Assembly (NCBI RefSeq): GCF_014202905.1
Contig: NZ_JACHHY010000001.1
Location: 62,001 to 126,000 of the forward strand
Reading direction: 5' to 3'
Source of the DNA: Chitinivorax tropicus
Lineage (GTDB): Bacteria; Pseudomonadota; Gammaproteobacteria; Burkholderiales; SCOH01
DNA length: 64,000 nt
Shown: positions 19,393-28,918 of the stretch, piece after piece
Position numbering within the stretch: the first letter of the stretch is position 1
Layout: every line of letters begins with the position of its first letter
Position numbers and translations under genes: made by a program
Notes under the pieces: generated by a model
Database searches by the model: none
Told to the model about the DNA's origin: nothing
Seen by the model: only the letters and a program-made list of their open reading frames with translations

Positions 19393-19833
19393 TTAATTGG
19401 TTAGGTGCAATTGAAAGGGAGAAGGATTGGTATCGTGATACCAACCATTAAACCCAACATAACCAACCAGGTCATACGACCCAGTCGCCCAGCCTTGGGT
19501 GGAGATGGTGATGGCTGGTGTAATCCATTGACCACCATAAGTCTGGTTAGGATTGTTATTGGCAATCAATTGGCTTTCCGCCACCTGACGACCGGTACTC
19601 CGATCAACGATGATGACTGGCACATTATCAAATGTGCCACAACCAGCGGTATTGAAGAAGTCACGGCTGGTGATGAATTTTACATTGATTTGAACGCGAT
19701 TACCCACCTTGGTTGTCGACGCACCAGGCTCGATAATCGACGTATAGAAACAAGTGCCATTTTTGGTGGTTGCATTCGCCAAGCCCATTGCGCCCAGCAT
19801 CATCGCCCCAGCAACCAGTTTCGAAACATTCAT
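19393..19833 (-). CDS. Small secreted protein of unknown function
   Basis: A 146-residue exported protein that I do not recognise. A clear signal peptide (about residues 1-21, ending GLANA) precedes a mature part of about 125 residues that looks all-beta: short hydrophobic strands with many Gly, Asn and Thr, and repeated Trp/Tyr-containing ends such as GQWITPAITIST and YVGFNGWYHD. Two cysteines (in GTCFY and AGCGTF) could form a disulfide. AGGGAG lies 7 bases ahead of the ATG at 19833; the longer reading to 19947 has no export signal at its start. It is a single gene with a terminator after it. It could be a binding or adhesive protein. Confidence 0.75.
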   Translation of the reverse strand: MNVSKLVAGAMMLGAMGLANATTKNGTCFYTSIIEPGASTTKVGNRVQINVKFITSRDFFNTAGCGTFDNVPVIIVDRSTGRQVAESQLIANNNPNQTYGGQWITPAITISTQGWATGSYDLVGYVGFNGWYHDTNPSPFQLHLTN

Positions 19834-19970
19834 TTCAGCACTCCCTTGATCATTCATTATTAAGGAAATGTATTGTGTATTTACATGTGATTCAAATGCA
19901 AATTGTTCCGACCATAAATATTTAAGCAAGTGGTGATTTATCACCATGAGAATGACTTTTCAAAACCTCA

Positions 19971-20585
19971 TCAGCGAGTGCGAAACCACCCCGTCAGACT
20001 CATTCTTTCACGCTTGGCAGGCAACACCTCATGGTAAAAACGAGGGGAGTGGAAAACGACCATGGTACCCGCTCTGGGGGGCACATCAATATATGAATCC
20101 GCATTTGATTCATCCAGATAAATCCGCAATTCACCTCCATCCCCCAGTTGCCATTGCTCATTCAAATACAAGATAGTCGTAATCTGCCGTTGCCCGGTGC
20201 CACGAAAATTATCGACATGTCTTTTATAGAAAGCACCTTCAGGGTAAATGGCAAAGTGTGTTTCCAACTCTAACAATCCCAGATACAGCGATTGATTCAA
20301 AGACTGTCTCAAGGATTCCATCTTATCCAGATAGGTGAGCTGATGTGGCGTCGCGGTTTCCATGTCCAACCAGCGGACATGGTCGGCCCGGATGTCCGGT
20401 GCGATCCGCTCTTGCTCCCCCCGCCCTACTGCAGCAGCATGGAACAAGCCATTGCGCCAGCCTTGCCGACAATCTGCCGCCAATGCCGCTACTTCGTAGG
20501 CGGAAAAAGTGTCTGGGATGACCACATATCCAACATCGACCAGCCCATCGGTGATCTGGCTCAGTAAAGCGCCGGAAAAGCTCAT
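19971..20585 (-). CDS. 2OG-Fe(II) oxygenase (prolyl 4-hydroxylase / SM-20 type)
   Basis: A cytoplasmic Fe(II)/2-oxoglutarate dioxygenase of 204 residues. The iron triad is H123 and D125 (YKRHVDNF) with H185 (RFYHEVLP), and the 2-oxoglutarate arginine is probably R194 before SLTGWF. The region [17 protein letters not shown] is the usual jelly-roll core of the P4Hc family. Bacterial relatives hydroxylate prolines in proteins such as EF-Tu or ribosomal proteins; the target here is unknown. Its start overlaps the trmB stop by four bases, so both are made from one transcript. Confidence 0.88.
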   Translation of the reverse strand: MSFSGALLSQITDGLVDVGYVVIPDTFSAYEVAALAADCRQGWRNGLFHAAAVGRGEQERIAPDIRADHVRWLDMETATPHQLTYLDKMESLRQSLNQSLYLGLLELETHFAIYPEGAFYKRHVDNFRGTGQRQITTILYLNEQWQLGDGGELRIYLDESNADSYIDVPPRAGTMVVFHSPRFYHEVLPAKRERMSLTGWFRTR

Positions 20586-21298
20586 GCGGATCGCCGCCGA
20601 AAGACCAGATCCCAGACACCATGGCCCAGCTTCAGCCCGCGCGCTTCGAATTTCGTCTGTGGGCGATAGCGGGGCTTGTCAGCATAGCCCGACGCAGTAT
20701 TGATCAGTTCGCCATTGGCGCTGAGCACTTCCAGCATCTGAATGGCATAGTCTTCCCAATCTGTCGCCATGTGGATATAACCACCAGGCTTGAGTTTCTT
20801 CACAATTTTCTCGACGAAGGCTGGCTGTACCAACCGACGCTTGTTATGGCGTTTTTTATGCCAGGGATCAGGGAAGAACAGGTGGAAGCCATCCAGTACG
20901 CCATCCGCCAGCATATGATCCATCACCTCCACGGCATCATGTCGCATGACACGGATATTGGTGATATTACGTTCCGCTATCAATTTCAGCATATTGCCAA
21001 CCCCAGGGCCGTGTACCTCGATGCCAAGGAAATCAACATCCGGCATGGTCTGGGCGATGTCCGCTGTTGCTCCGCCCATCCCAAAGCCTATTTCCAGAAC
21101 CTTGGGTGCAGTGCGACCAAAGACTTCATCGAGGTCCAAAGGTTGTGCCTGATAAGGTACACCCCAACGCGGCATGCCTTCGTCGATTGCACGCTGCTGC
21201 GCGGTTGAAAGATGCCCTTGGCGCAATACAAAGCTGCGGATTGGGCGTAATTTCGGGTCATCAGGATTGGTATAAACGTCGTCGGACATGGTGAGCAT
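20582..21298 (-). CDS. trmB: tRNA (guanine-N7)-methyltransferase
   Basis: A 238-residue Rossmann-fold methyltransferase that makes 7-methylguanosine at position 46 of tRNA from S-adenosylmethionine. The SAM-binding motif is [13 protein letters not shown] (about residues 68-80) with the acidic LGIEVH strand end. The family catalytic signature [15 protein letters not shown] is intact near residues 140-156. The length is normal. Start codons at 21298 and 21289 are both possible and neither has a strong ribosome site. A 2OG-Fe(II) oxygenase gene overlaps its end. Confidence 0.95.
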   Translation of the reverse strand: MLTMSDDVYTNPDDPKLRPIRSFVLRQGHLSTAQQRAIDEGMPRWGVPYQAQPLDLDEVFGRTAPKVLEIGFGMGGATADIAQTMPDVDFLGIEVHGPGVGNMLKLIAERNITNIRVMRHDAVEVMDHMLADGVLDGFHLFFPDPWHKKRHNKRRLVQPAFVEKIVKKLKPGGYIHMATDWEDYAIQMLEVLSANGELINTASGYADKPRYRPQTKFEARGLKLGHGVWDLVFRRRSA

Positions 21299-21368
21299 CT
21301 GAAAAAGGTTGCCGGCATGCTATGCCGGCAACGGGTCATACGAATACAGAACGGGGGTACGGTCAGAA

Positions 21369-22154
21369 TCAAGACCGACCGATCAGGCCACTCATGGGTG
21401 AGCTGGGGTCTGCGCTATAGAGCTTTCTTGGCATGCGCCCTGCGAGATAGGCTTCGCGGCCCGCCTCCACCGCTTTTCGCATGGCGCTGGCCATCAGTAC
21501 GGGAGACTTGGCATGCGCGATGGCGGTATTCATCAATACGCCATCACAGCCCAATTCCATGGCGACTGCGGCATCGGATGCCGTGCCCACACCTGCATCC
21601 ACCAACACGGGGACCTTGCTCTGCTCGATGATCAGGCGCAGATTCCACGGGTTGAGGATGCCCATGCCGGACCCGATCAGGCTGGCCAATGGCATGATGG
21701 CGCAACAGCCGATCTCCTCCAGCTGCTTGGCGATGATCGGGTCATCCGAAGTGTATACCATGACATCAAAACCTTCTTTGACGAGCGTTTCTGCAGCCTT
21801 GATGGTTTCCAGCACATTCGGAAACAATGTGTTGGGATCGCCCAATACTTCGAGCTTCACCAATGAATGGCCATCCAACAGCTCCCGCGCCAACCGAAGT
21901 GTCCTCACGGCGTCATCTGCGCTATAACAACCTGCTGTATTGGGCAGAATGGTATAGCGGGAAGGCGGGATGGCATCCAGCAAATTGGGTTGATTGGGGT
22001 CTTGCCCAATATTGACACGTCGGATTGCGACCGTAACGATCTCTGCGCCACTGGCTTCAATCGCAGCCTGCGTCTCGTCAAAATCTTTGTACTTGCCTGT
22101 GCCGACCAGCAAACGGGAGGCATAGGCCTTGCCTGCGATGGTTAATGCGTCCAT
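21369..22154 (-). CDS. thiG: Thiazole synthase ThiG
   Basis: A 261-residue TIM-barrel enzyme that builds the thiazole ring of thiamine from deoxyxylulose phosphate, dehydroglycine and ThiS-thiocarboxylate. The Schiff-base lysine is K100 in [10 protein letters not shown]. Other family motifs are [10 protein letters not shown] near the N-terminus and the phosphate-binding GVGTASDAA and [11 protein letters not shown] segments. The ThiS gene lies 66 bases upstream on the same strand. No other thiamine genes are in the window, and I see no TPP riboswitch. Confidence 0.96.
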   Translation of the reverse strand: MDALTIAGKAYASRLLVGTGKYKDFDETQAAIEASGAEIVTVAIRRVNIGQDPNQPNLLDAIPPSRYTILPNTAGCYSADDAVRTLRLARELLDGHSLVKLEVLGDPNTLFPNVLETIKAAETLVKEGFDVMVYTSDDPIIAKQLEEIGCCAIMPLASLIGSGMGILNPWNLRLIIEQSKVPVLVDAGVGTASDAAVAMELGCDGVLMNTAIAHAKSPVLMASAMRKAVEAGREAYLAGRMPRKLYSADPSSPMSGLIGRS

Positions 22155-22220
22155 GTGAGATGCCTAGGAAGAAATGGGTTTGAACCAATTGGACTATCAG
22201 TAGCTGGGGCCGGGCGTCTG

Positions 22221-22433
22221 TCAACCGCCACCAACCGCTACCACAATCTCGAACGAATCCCCAGAAGCGATGGTGAGGGCGTCAAATTGACTGCGCGGTA
22301 CGATCTCACCATTGCGCTCGATGGCAACACGCTTTCCGAGTAGATCCAGCTCTGCGAGCAGCCCTGTGAGGGACACCGCCGCCGCGAAATGTCGCGGCTG
22401 ACCATTGATCATGACTTCAATCACGGTAGTCAT
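22221..22433 (-). CDS. thiS: Sulfur carrier protein ThiS
   Basis: A ubiquitin-like sulfur carrier of about 70 residues that ends in the required Gly-Gly (VAVGGG, the last residues). The C-terminal glycine is adenylated and converted to a thiocarboxylate that supplies sulfur to ThiG. The motif VAIERNGEIVPRSQF is typical. The start is uncertain: ATG at 22433 gives 70 residues and ATG at 22412 gives 63. It lies between spoT and thiG, all on the minus strand. Confidence 0.93.
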   Translation of the reverse strand: MTTVIEVMINGQPRHFAAAVSLTGLLAELDLLGKRVAIERNGEIVPRSQFDALTIASGDSFEIVVAVGGG

Positions 22434-22480
22434 AGAGAAATTGAGGAAAAGGGATACATTGTAACACCGCAACCCGGGTC

Positions 22481-24676
22481 TCAGGCTGATGTGGCACGCA
22501 TGCGATTGATCCGAACCACAACCTGCAGCTGCCGCAACGCTTTCATGACCTTGGCCAGGTGTTGCCGATGCTCAACCTGCAAGGTGAAATTCAACGTGGT
22601 ATAAGCACTCTGATTGGGCTCATCTTCCATATGCACATTCTGGATGTTGGCATGCTCGTCCGCAATGGTCGAAGCAATCTGCGCCAGAGCGCCCCGCTCA
22701 TGCACGGCAAGCACTTTGACCGCCACATCGAACATCCGCTTGACAGCCGGGTCCCACTGTACATCTAGCATTTTGTCCGGATCAGGTCTGCTTTTCTGCA
22801 AAACCGGGCAGTCGTGGGTATGCACCACCAACCCCTGCCCTTTCTTGACCACACCAATGATAGGATCACCCGGAATCGGGTTGCAGCAAGGAGCAAACTG
22901 TACCGCCATTCCTTCCGTGCCATAAATGGTGATGGGGTCTGGCTTATGGGCTTCATTAGGCATCTGACCAGAAATCTGCAAGAGCCGCCGCGCCACCACG
23001 ACCGGCAGTCGCTTACCCAATCCGATGTCAGACAGGATTTCCTGCCTGGAGCGATCGCCGGATTCCTTCAGGAAGCGCTCCCACAATACTTCATCGACCT
23101 CCACATGTTCGGTTTTCAATGCATGTAGCGATTGATTGAGCAGCCGTTCGCCCAAGGCAACCGATTCCTCATAACGCATGGTCTTAAGGAAGTGACGGAT
23201 ATGCGACCGCGCTTTGCCGGTGGCAACAAAATTCAGCCATGACGGATTAGGTCGGGCTGTACTGGCGGTGATGATCTCGACCCGATCTCCATTGCGCAGA
23301 ATGGTACGCAAGGGCATCAGCTCATAGTTGATCTTGGCCGCGATGCATCGATTGCCGATGTCAGTATGCACCGCATAGGCAAAATCCACTGCTGTTGCAC
23401 CCTGCGGCATGGCCATGATCTTGCCTTTGGGCGTAAAGACATACACCTCATCAGGAAACAGATCGACCTTGATATGCTCAAGAAACTCAACGGAATCGCC
23501 GCTCTCCGATTGGATCTCCAGGAGACTTTTCAGCCATTGGTGCGTTTTCTGCTGCACCTCGTTGATGCTGACATTGCCAGATTTATAGATCCAATGCGAC
23601 GCTACGCCCGCCTCAGCGAGCTTATGCATCTCCTGCGTGCGGATTTGGATCTCGACAGGGGTGCCATAAGGACCAAACAACGTCGTGTGCAGGCTCTGAT
23701 AGCCGTTGGCCTTGGGAATGGCGATATAGTCCTTGAATTTGCCAGGAATCGGCTTATACAGACCATGTAGCGCACCCAGAGCCAAGTAGCAGGAGGGCAC
23801 ATCCTTCACGATCACACGAAAGCCATAGATGTCGAGCACCTCAGAAAAGGTCAGGTGCTTTTCCTGCATCTTCTGATAGATCGAAAACAAGTGCTTTTCG
23901 CGGCCTGATATCGTCGAATCCAGCCCGGCATCTGCCAATTTGTTACGTACCGCGTCCGCGATCTTACCCACGACTTCCCGACGGTTGCCCCGGGCGGCAC
24001 GCATGGCTTTGGACAACACAGCATAGCGATGCGGGTGGACATAGCGGAAACTCAGGTCTTCCAGCTCTTGATAGACGCTGTTCAAACCAATACGGTTGGC
24101 GATTGGCGCATAGATCTCCATGGTCTCACGAGCAATCCGCTTCTGCTTGTCCGGATTCATGGAATCCAGCGTACGCATATTATGAAGCCGATCCGCCAGC
24201 TTGATCAGGATGACGCGGATATCCCGCGCCATGGCCAACAGCATCTTCCGGAAATTTTCAGCCTGCGCATCTTCCTTGGTCTGGAATTCGAGCCGCTCCA
24301 GCTTGGAAAGACCATCTACCAGATCCGCGACCGGGCGCCCGAAATGCTCGGCGATTTCGAGCTTGGTGACGCCGGTATCCTCCATGACATCATGCATGAG
24401 TGCTGCACACAATGCCTGAGAATCCAGGAACCACTCGGACAGGATGCCAGCGACCGCAATCGGGTGCGTGATATACGGCTCACCGCTTTTGCGGAATTGC
24501 CCGGCATGGGCCTTGGCCGCGAACCGGTACGCCACCTCAAGCAAGGTGACTTCATCCGGCTTCAGATAGGCAGAAACTTTGGCGAGTAACGCCTGTGCTT
24601 CAGGCAACAGCGGATCCAGGTCGGCGGTGCCGACCTGAGGGCGTGTGGACGGGATCGTCGATTGCGTACCCAGCAT
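22481..24676 (-). CDS. spoT: Bifunctional (p)ppGpp synthetase/hydrolase
   Basis: A 731-residue RelA/SpoT homologue that sets the alarmone level of the stringent response. The HD hydrolase domain is intact (H71, then H95/D96 in LMHDVMEDT). The synthetase domain (about 240-350, GFRVIVKD, then ANGYQSLHTT) carries the basic KFKD motif seen in bifunctional enzymes rather than the acidic motif of RelA. TGS (about 390-450), a helical/zinc-finger segment and a C-terminal ACT domain (about 650-725) follow. GGAG precedes the ATG. It sits in the order rpoZ-spoT shared by most proteobacteria. Confidence 0.96.
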   Translation of the reverse strand: MLGTQSTIPSTRPQVGTADLDPLLPEAQALLAKVSAYLKPDEVTLLEVAYRFAAKAHAGQFRKSGEPYITHPIAVAGILSEWFLDSQALCAALMHDVMEDTGVTKLEIAEHFGRPVADLVDGLSKLERLEFQTKEDAQAENFRKMLLAMARDIRVILIKLADRLHNMRTLDSMNPDKQKRIARETMEIYAPIANRIGLNSVYQELEDLSFRYVHPHRYAVLSKAMRAARGNRREVVGKIADAVRNKLADAGLDSTISGREKHLFSIYQKMQEKHLTFSEVLDIYGFRVIVKDVPSCYLALGALHGLYKPIPGKFKDYIAIPKANGYQSLHTTLFGPYGTPVEIQIRTQEMHKLAEAGVASHWIYKSGNVSINEVQQKTHQWLKSLLEIQSESGDSVEFLEHIKVDLFPDEVYVFTPKGKIMAMPQGATAVDFAYAVHTDIGNRCIAAKINYELMPLRTILRNGDRVEIITASTARPNPSWLNFVATGKARSHIRHFLKTMRYEESVALGERLLNQSLHALKTEHVEVDEVLWERFLKESGDRSRQEILSDIGLGKRLPVVVARRLLQISGQMPNEAHKPDPITIYGTEGMAVQFAPCCNPIPGDPIIGVVKKGQGLVVHTHDCPVLQKSRPDPDKMLDVQWDPAVKRMFDVAVKVLAVHERGALAQIASTIADEHANIQNVHMEDEPNQSAYTTLNFTLQVEHRQHLAKVMKALRQLQVVVRINRMRATSA

Positions 24677-24701
24677 GCTCCACTCCGCTATGAAAACGCA
24701 A

Positions 24702-24908
24702 TCAAGCCTGGCCGCGATTCATGATTTCCGAGCCAACATGGCCGGCAGCGATCTCACGCAATGCCAGCACAGTGAACTTGTCCTTGCCGGGCTCGACAAA
24801 AGGGGTTGCACCAGAGGCCAGTTGGCGAGCGCGATAGGTGGCAGCCAGTGTCAGATCAAAACGGTTGGCGATTTTGTGCAGGCAGTCTTCAACAGTGATA
24901 CGAGCCAT
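24702..24908 (-). CDS. rpoZ: RNA polymerase omega subunit
   Basis: A 68-residue subunit that helps fold and assemble the beta-prime subunit of RNA polymerase and contributes a ppGpp site in proteobacteria. The sequence starts [19 protein letters not shown], the usual betaproteobacterial beginning, and contains the AATYRARQL and ALREIAAG motifs. Its place between gmk and spoT is the standard order. It is slightly short but within family range. Confidence 0.96.
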   Translation of the reverse strand: MARITVEDCLHKIANRFDLTLAATYRARQLASGATPFVEPGKDKFTVLALREIAAGHVGSEIMNRGQA

Positions 24909-25014
24909 GATTCAGTCCCGAGATAATAAAAGATTCAAGGTTTAAAGATGAAAGTGTGGCATATATGGCGGGCATCCAAGCCTCTGCCACACAGGAGACT
25001 TGCCCGGGCGAGCG

Positions 25015-25638
25015 TCAGAACGCGCCGCCTTTCAATTCCGAAAACAGATCTCGATGGCGCTCAGCCTGTCGGAGCAGCTTCAAACGCTGGGTACGGACAA
25101 TTGCCAGCAGGTCATCCAAGGCCACGTCGAGTGACTCATTGATGACGGCGTAGTCAAATTCATCAACATGCGAGATGTCATCGCGGGCTGCCGCCAGGCG
25201 ACGTTGGATGGTTTCTTCGGAGTCTTTTCCCCGCCCACGCAGGCGGTTTTCCAGCGCTTCGAGGGACGGCGGGAGGATGAAAATACCAATCGCATCTTGA
25301 AACAATCTGCGTACCTGATGCGCACCTTGCCAGTCGATCTCCAGCAGAATGTCATTTCCCAGCGCGAGCTGATCAGCGATCCAGCGCTGCGACGTACCGT
25401 AGTAATTACCATAAACCTCTGCGCATTCGAGGAATTCACCTCGATTGATCATCTCCTGAAATAGATCGCGAGAGACAAAATGGTAATGTTTGCCATCCAC
25501 CTCACCCTCGCGCGGCGCGCGAGTGGTATAGGAAACAGAAAGTTTGACGTGAGGGTCTGCGTTCAGCAGCGCATTGACCAAAGTGGTCTTACCCGCGCCA
25601 GACGGCGCCACCACGATGAAAATTGTACCTTGTTGCAT
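25015..25638 (-). CDS. gmk: Guanylate kinase
   Basis: A 207-residue kinase that converts GMP to GDP with ATP. The P-loop is APSGAGKTTL (about residues 11-20), followed by the GMP-binding segment SYTTRAPREGEVDG and the lid region (RLRGRGKDSEETI). I start it at the ATG at 25638, which puts the P-loop at the normal distance from the N-terminus; a TTG 42 bases upstream is the alternative. It lies between yicC and rpoZ and is probably co-transcribed with them. Confidence 0.96.
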   Translation of the reverse strand: MQQGTIFIVVAPSGAGKTTLVNALLNADPHVKLSVSYTTRAPREGEVDGKHYHFVSRDLFQEMINRGEFLECAEVYGNYYGTSQRWIADQLALGNDILLEIDWQGAHQVRRLFQDAIGIFILPPSLEALENRLRGRGKDSEETIQRRLAAARDDISHVDEFDYAVINESLDVALDDLLAIVRTQRLKLLRQAERHRDLFSELKGGAF

Positions 25639-25858
25639 AGTGAGCTTGATCGGGTTGTGAGGCAACCCAGCAGTCTTCAATATTTCAATTTAACACAAAG
25701 GAAGCCCGGCTGTACGGACGAGCAAGCCCTTATTGCGTGCGGATCAATTAAACGGTCTCGGTGCGAGCCATCCGCATGATTCTCATGCAGTACATCCAAG
25801 TCCTCTTCCGGCAGGGGCAAGTCAGACAAAGATGTGCATGCATCAGACAGTTTTGACC

Positions 25859-26725
25859 TTACTCGATGTTTTGTATCTGTTCACGCATCTGCTCGATCAG
25901 CACCTTCAATTCCATCGAAGTCTGCGAGACTTCAGCAGAGACTGATTTCGACCCCAAGGTATTCGCCTCGCGATTCAGCTCCTGCATCAGAAAATCCATC
26001 CGCTTGCCTACCGTGCCACCAGCTTTCAAAATCCGGCGTAATTCGCTCAGATGTGTTCGTAATCTGGAGATCTCCTCATCCACATCGATTTTCTGCGCGA
26101 ACAAGGCGAATTCCTGGCGGATGCGGTCATCCTCGCCATTGACCATGGCCTCTTTGAGTCGCAGGCTGATTTTTTCCTGATAGGCAGCAAGCAACGCTGG
26201 GATCTTAGGCTCCACTTCGGTGACAAGCACTTCCATCCGATCGACACGCTGCAAGATCATTTCCACCAGCTTGGCCCCTTCTCTGCCACGGCTGGCGGTG
26301 AAGTCGTCCAGTGCCTGCGCCAACATCTCCAACACGGTCTGTTGCAATAACTCGGCAGGCACATCCTGCGTCTCCAGGACGCCCGGCCAGCGCAACAATT
26401 CACCCATTTTCAAATCACCCGCATCCGGAAAGATCTGCTTGACTTGGCGGGTCAAGCCCACGAGCTGCTCCAACATGGTCTGATTGAGCGACAATGATGT
26501 CTGCGCACCAGTCTGGATGTTGAGCTGGATACGGCAATCCACCTTACCGCGAGACAAACGGCTCGAAATCAGCTCCCGCATCTGCGGTTCGACGACACGA
26601 AGCTCGTCAGGCATACGAAACTGCGCCTCGAGGTAGCGATGGTTGACAGCGCGCAAATCAAGCGTAAGCGACACACCACCAAGTTCCCGGCTGGCATTTG
26701 CAAAGCCTGTCATGCTAAAAATCAT
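25859..26725 (-). CDS. yicC: YicC-family endoribonuclease
   Basis: A 288-residue protein of the YicC/YloC family, with the invariant beginning MTGFA (IFSMTGFANAS) and the N-terminal motif RAVNHRYLE, and the conserved C-terminal block GKRMDFLMQELNREANTLGSKS (split here only by reading) that contains the likely active-site acidic residues. Family members act as ring-shaped RNases and influence small RNA turnover. GGGAG precedes the start. The next gene downstream is gmk, and a Ser/Thr kinase gene is divergent. Confidence 0.94.
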   Translation of the reverse strand: MIFSMTGFANASRELGGVSLTLDLRAVNHRYLEAQFRMPDELRVVEPQMRELISSRLSRGKVDCRIQLNIQTGAQTSLSLNQTMLEQLVGLTRQVKQIFPDAGDLKMGELLRWPGVLETQDVPAELLQQTVLEMLAQALDDFTASRGREGAKLVEMILQRVDRMEVLVTEVEPKIPALLAAYQEKISLRLKEAMVNGEDDRIRQEFALFAQKIDVDEEISRLRTHLSELRRILKAGGTVGKRMDFLMQELNREANTLGSKSVSAEVSQTSMELKVLIEQMREQIQNIE

Positions 26726-26873
26726 GTAGTTGCTCCCATCGTTAGGCGATCCCGACCGGTCCGCCGGCGGAAATATTAGCGGTTTCTTAACCTTAGTATC
26801 TTTACTTCGACGCAGAGAGCCGAGAAAATGACTGCCTGGTTTTTCAGAACTATACCATATACAAATATCAGCG

Positions 26874-27821
26874 ATGGCTAATCAATCCAACCGGCCCCTA
26901 CCTCGTGGCTATCAGTTGCTGAATTACACCATCGTCAAGCAGCTTTCTGCCGGTGGTTTCAGCTTGGTATATCTCGCGCATGACGAGAATGACCGTCCAG
27001 TCGCGATCAAAGAGTATCTGCCCAGCTCGCTGGTGTTACGCACCGATGGTGACAAGATTGTCGCAACGGACCCGGACAAACTTGCCACCTTTCGATTCGG
27101 CTTGAAGTGTTTTTTTGAGGAAGGCAAGACGCTCGCTCATATCCAGCACCCCAATGTCGTTCGTGTGCTGAATTTTTTTCGCGCCAATGAAACCGTCTAC
27201 ATGGTGATGGAATATGAGCGCGGGCGCACCTTGCAACGGGAGATCCAGCTGCACCAGTCGGTGCGGGAGGACATCATCCGCCATGTTTTCTACCACATGC
27301 TCAACGGCTTGCGGGAAGTACACCTGAACAAGCTGCTCCATCTCGACATCAAACCCGCGAATATCTACATTCGGCGTGATGGCAGCCCGGTTTTATTGGA
27401 TTTCGGCTCTGCTCGACAGACCTTGACCAATGAAGTCAAGCGCTTCACCCCCATGTACACACCAGGGTTCGCGGCGCCGGAACAGTACAAGAACCGGGAG
27501 AATCTTGGCCCCTGGACCGACATCTACGCAGTCGGCGCCAGCATTTTTGCCTGCATGGCCGGGTTCGCCCCGCAGGCCGCTGATTCCCGGGTGGAGGAAG
27601 ACAAGCTGGTCTCCGCCAAGAAGTTGTGGAAAGGCAAGTATAGCGACGAATTATTGGAGATCGTCGATTGGTGCCTGCATCTGAATCATCTGGATCGCCC
27701 ACAAAGCGTGCATGCGCTGCAAAAAGCTCTATCATTCAAACCACAGGTACCGCTGCCTCCTCCGAAAGCCGGCATATTGACGAACCTGAAAATGACATTG
27801 GCACGCATCCGGAAGGCTTGA
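26874..27821 (+). CDS. Ser/Thr protein kinase (Hanks type, non-RD)
   Basis: A 315-residue soluble eukaryotic-type kinase. The glycine loop is LSAGGFSLVY (24-33), the ATP lysine K46 (VAIKEY), the catalytic loop LHLDIKPAN with D158, and the metal-binding D176 (LLDFGSA); APEQY marks the end of the activation segment. The residue before D158 is Leu rather than Arg, so activation by loop phosphorylation is not expected. There is no membrane helix or sensor domain. A PP2C phosphatase follows 87 bases downstream. This kinase-phosphatase pair beside yicC is common in betaproteobacteria; its targets are not known. Confidence 0.92.
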   Translation: MANQSNRPLPRGYQLLNYTIVKQLSAGGFSLVYLAHDENDRPVAIKEYLPSSLVLRTDGDKIVATDPDKLATFRFGLKCFFEEGKTLAHIQHPNVVRVLNFFRANETVYMVMEYERGRTLQREIQLHQSVREDIIRHVFYHMLNGLREVHLNKLLHLDIKPANIYIRRDGSPVLLDFGSARQTLTNEVKRFTPMYTPGFAAPEQYKNRENLGPWTDIYAVGASIFACMAGFAPQAADSRVEEDKLVSAKKLWKGKYSDELLEIVDWCLHLNHLDRPQSVHALQKALSFKPQVPLPPPKAGILTNLKMTLARIRKA

Positions 27822-27908
27822 CCCGATTATGCCAATTGATGGTTTTCAGCGTTCCAATGCCATCCGAAAGCAGCTATACTTATACCAACAACATATTTCT
27901 GAATTGAA

Positions 27909-28829
27909 ATGAAGTTCTCGATCTATCAAGAAAGCCGGCGCGGCGCGCGCAAGTACAATCAGGATCGCATCGGCTATTCATATAGTCGGGATGCATTGCT
28001 GTTGGTTGTTGCAGATGGTATGGGCGGGCACCTTCACGGTGAGGTCGCCTCCCAGATCACCATTGAATTATTGGCTGGGCTGTTTCAGAAGCGAGCGCGT
28101 CCGGTGGTGCCCGCGCCACTGGCCTTCTTGCAGGAGGCACTGACCAAGGCGCATGATGCCATACTGAATTATTCGACCAACCACAACCTGCTCGAAACAC
28201 CACGGACCACCTGTATTGCCTGCCTGGTTCAAGACAGCACCGCCTATTGGGCGCATGCCGGGGATTCGCGCCTATATCACTTTCGCGACGGCAAGATTCT
28301 CAGCCACACACGGGATCACTCCAAAGTGCAGCAGATGGTCGAAAATGGCCTGCTGACTGAGGAAGAGGCCATGCGCCACCCGGAACGGAACAAGATATAC
28401 AGCTGCCTGGGCGGCATGATTCCGCCTGAGATCGACTTCGGCGGCAAAGTGCCATTATATGAAGGCGATTCATTGGTATTGTGCACCGATGGTTTCTGGG
28501 GGCCGCTCCCTGCGGATGAGATGTGTGCTTTCCTGGGCAGCTACCCGGTGCTGTACGCCTTGCCACAGTTGATGGATCGCGCTGAAATGCGTGGTGGAAA
28601 GCACGGCGACAATCTCTCCGTATTGGGGATTACCTGGCTCGAAGAAGATACAGCAGCGGACACCAAGAATGCAGTACACACCAAGACCCTGCCGCTCGAC
28701 GGCTTCACCACTCGCCTGAAGGAGCTGAATGCCGATCAGATCCTGAAAGAAGACAAAGGCGTCAGCGAAATGGACATCGAAGCAGCCATCGCTGAAATCA
28801 GGGCAACGATTGCCAAATACTCGAAGTGA
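27909..28829 (+). CDS. PP2C-family Ser/Thr protein phosphatase
   Basis: A 306-residue PPM phosphatase. The metal-binding motifs of the family are present: NQDR near residue 20, VADGMGGH (about 37-44), AHAGDSRLY (about 116-124), CTDGFWG (about 195-201) and GDNLSVLG (about 234-241). The C-terminal 60 residues are an acidic helical tail. It should remove phosphate from the targets of the kinase encoded just upstream. It is convergent with the next gene; an 8-base-pair inverted repeat with a 28-base loop lies in the gap. Confidence 0.93.
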   Translation: MKFSIYQESRRGARKYNQDRIGYSYSRDALLLVVADGMGGHLHGEVASQITIELLAGLFQKRARPVVPAPLAFLQEALTKAHDAILNYSTNHNLLETPRTTCIACLVQDSTAYWAHAGDSRLYHFRDGKILSHTRDHSKVQQMVENGLLTEEEAMRHPERNKIYSCLGGMIPPEIDFGGKVPLYEGDSLVLCTDGFWGPLPADEMCAFLGSYPVLYALPQLMDRAEMRGGKHGDNLSVLGITWLEEDTAADTKNAVHTKTLPLDGFTTRLKELNADQILKEDKGVSEMDIEAAIAEIRATIAKYSK

Positions 28830-28918
28830 TTTTTACTACGGATGCTGATCCTGGCCGACAGACATGACACGTCACCGCCGGATCAGCTGCCCGCCATGGC
28901 GTCACAGATGGCCCCACC

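Noticed and set aside
22155-22480. A TPP riboswitch before thiS/thiG
   Set aside because: The short spaces around thiS contain no CUGAGA or comparable thi-box core, and spoT lies directly upstream.
28844-28887. Terminator after the PP2C gene
   Set aside because: An 8-base-pair inverted repeat exists but has a 28-base loop and no T run; too weak to call.
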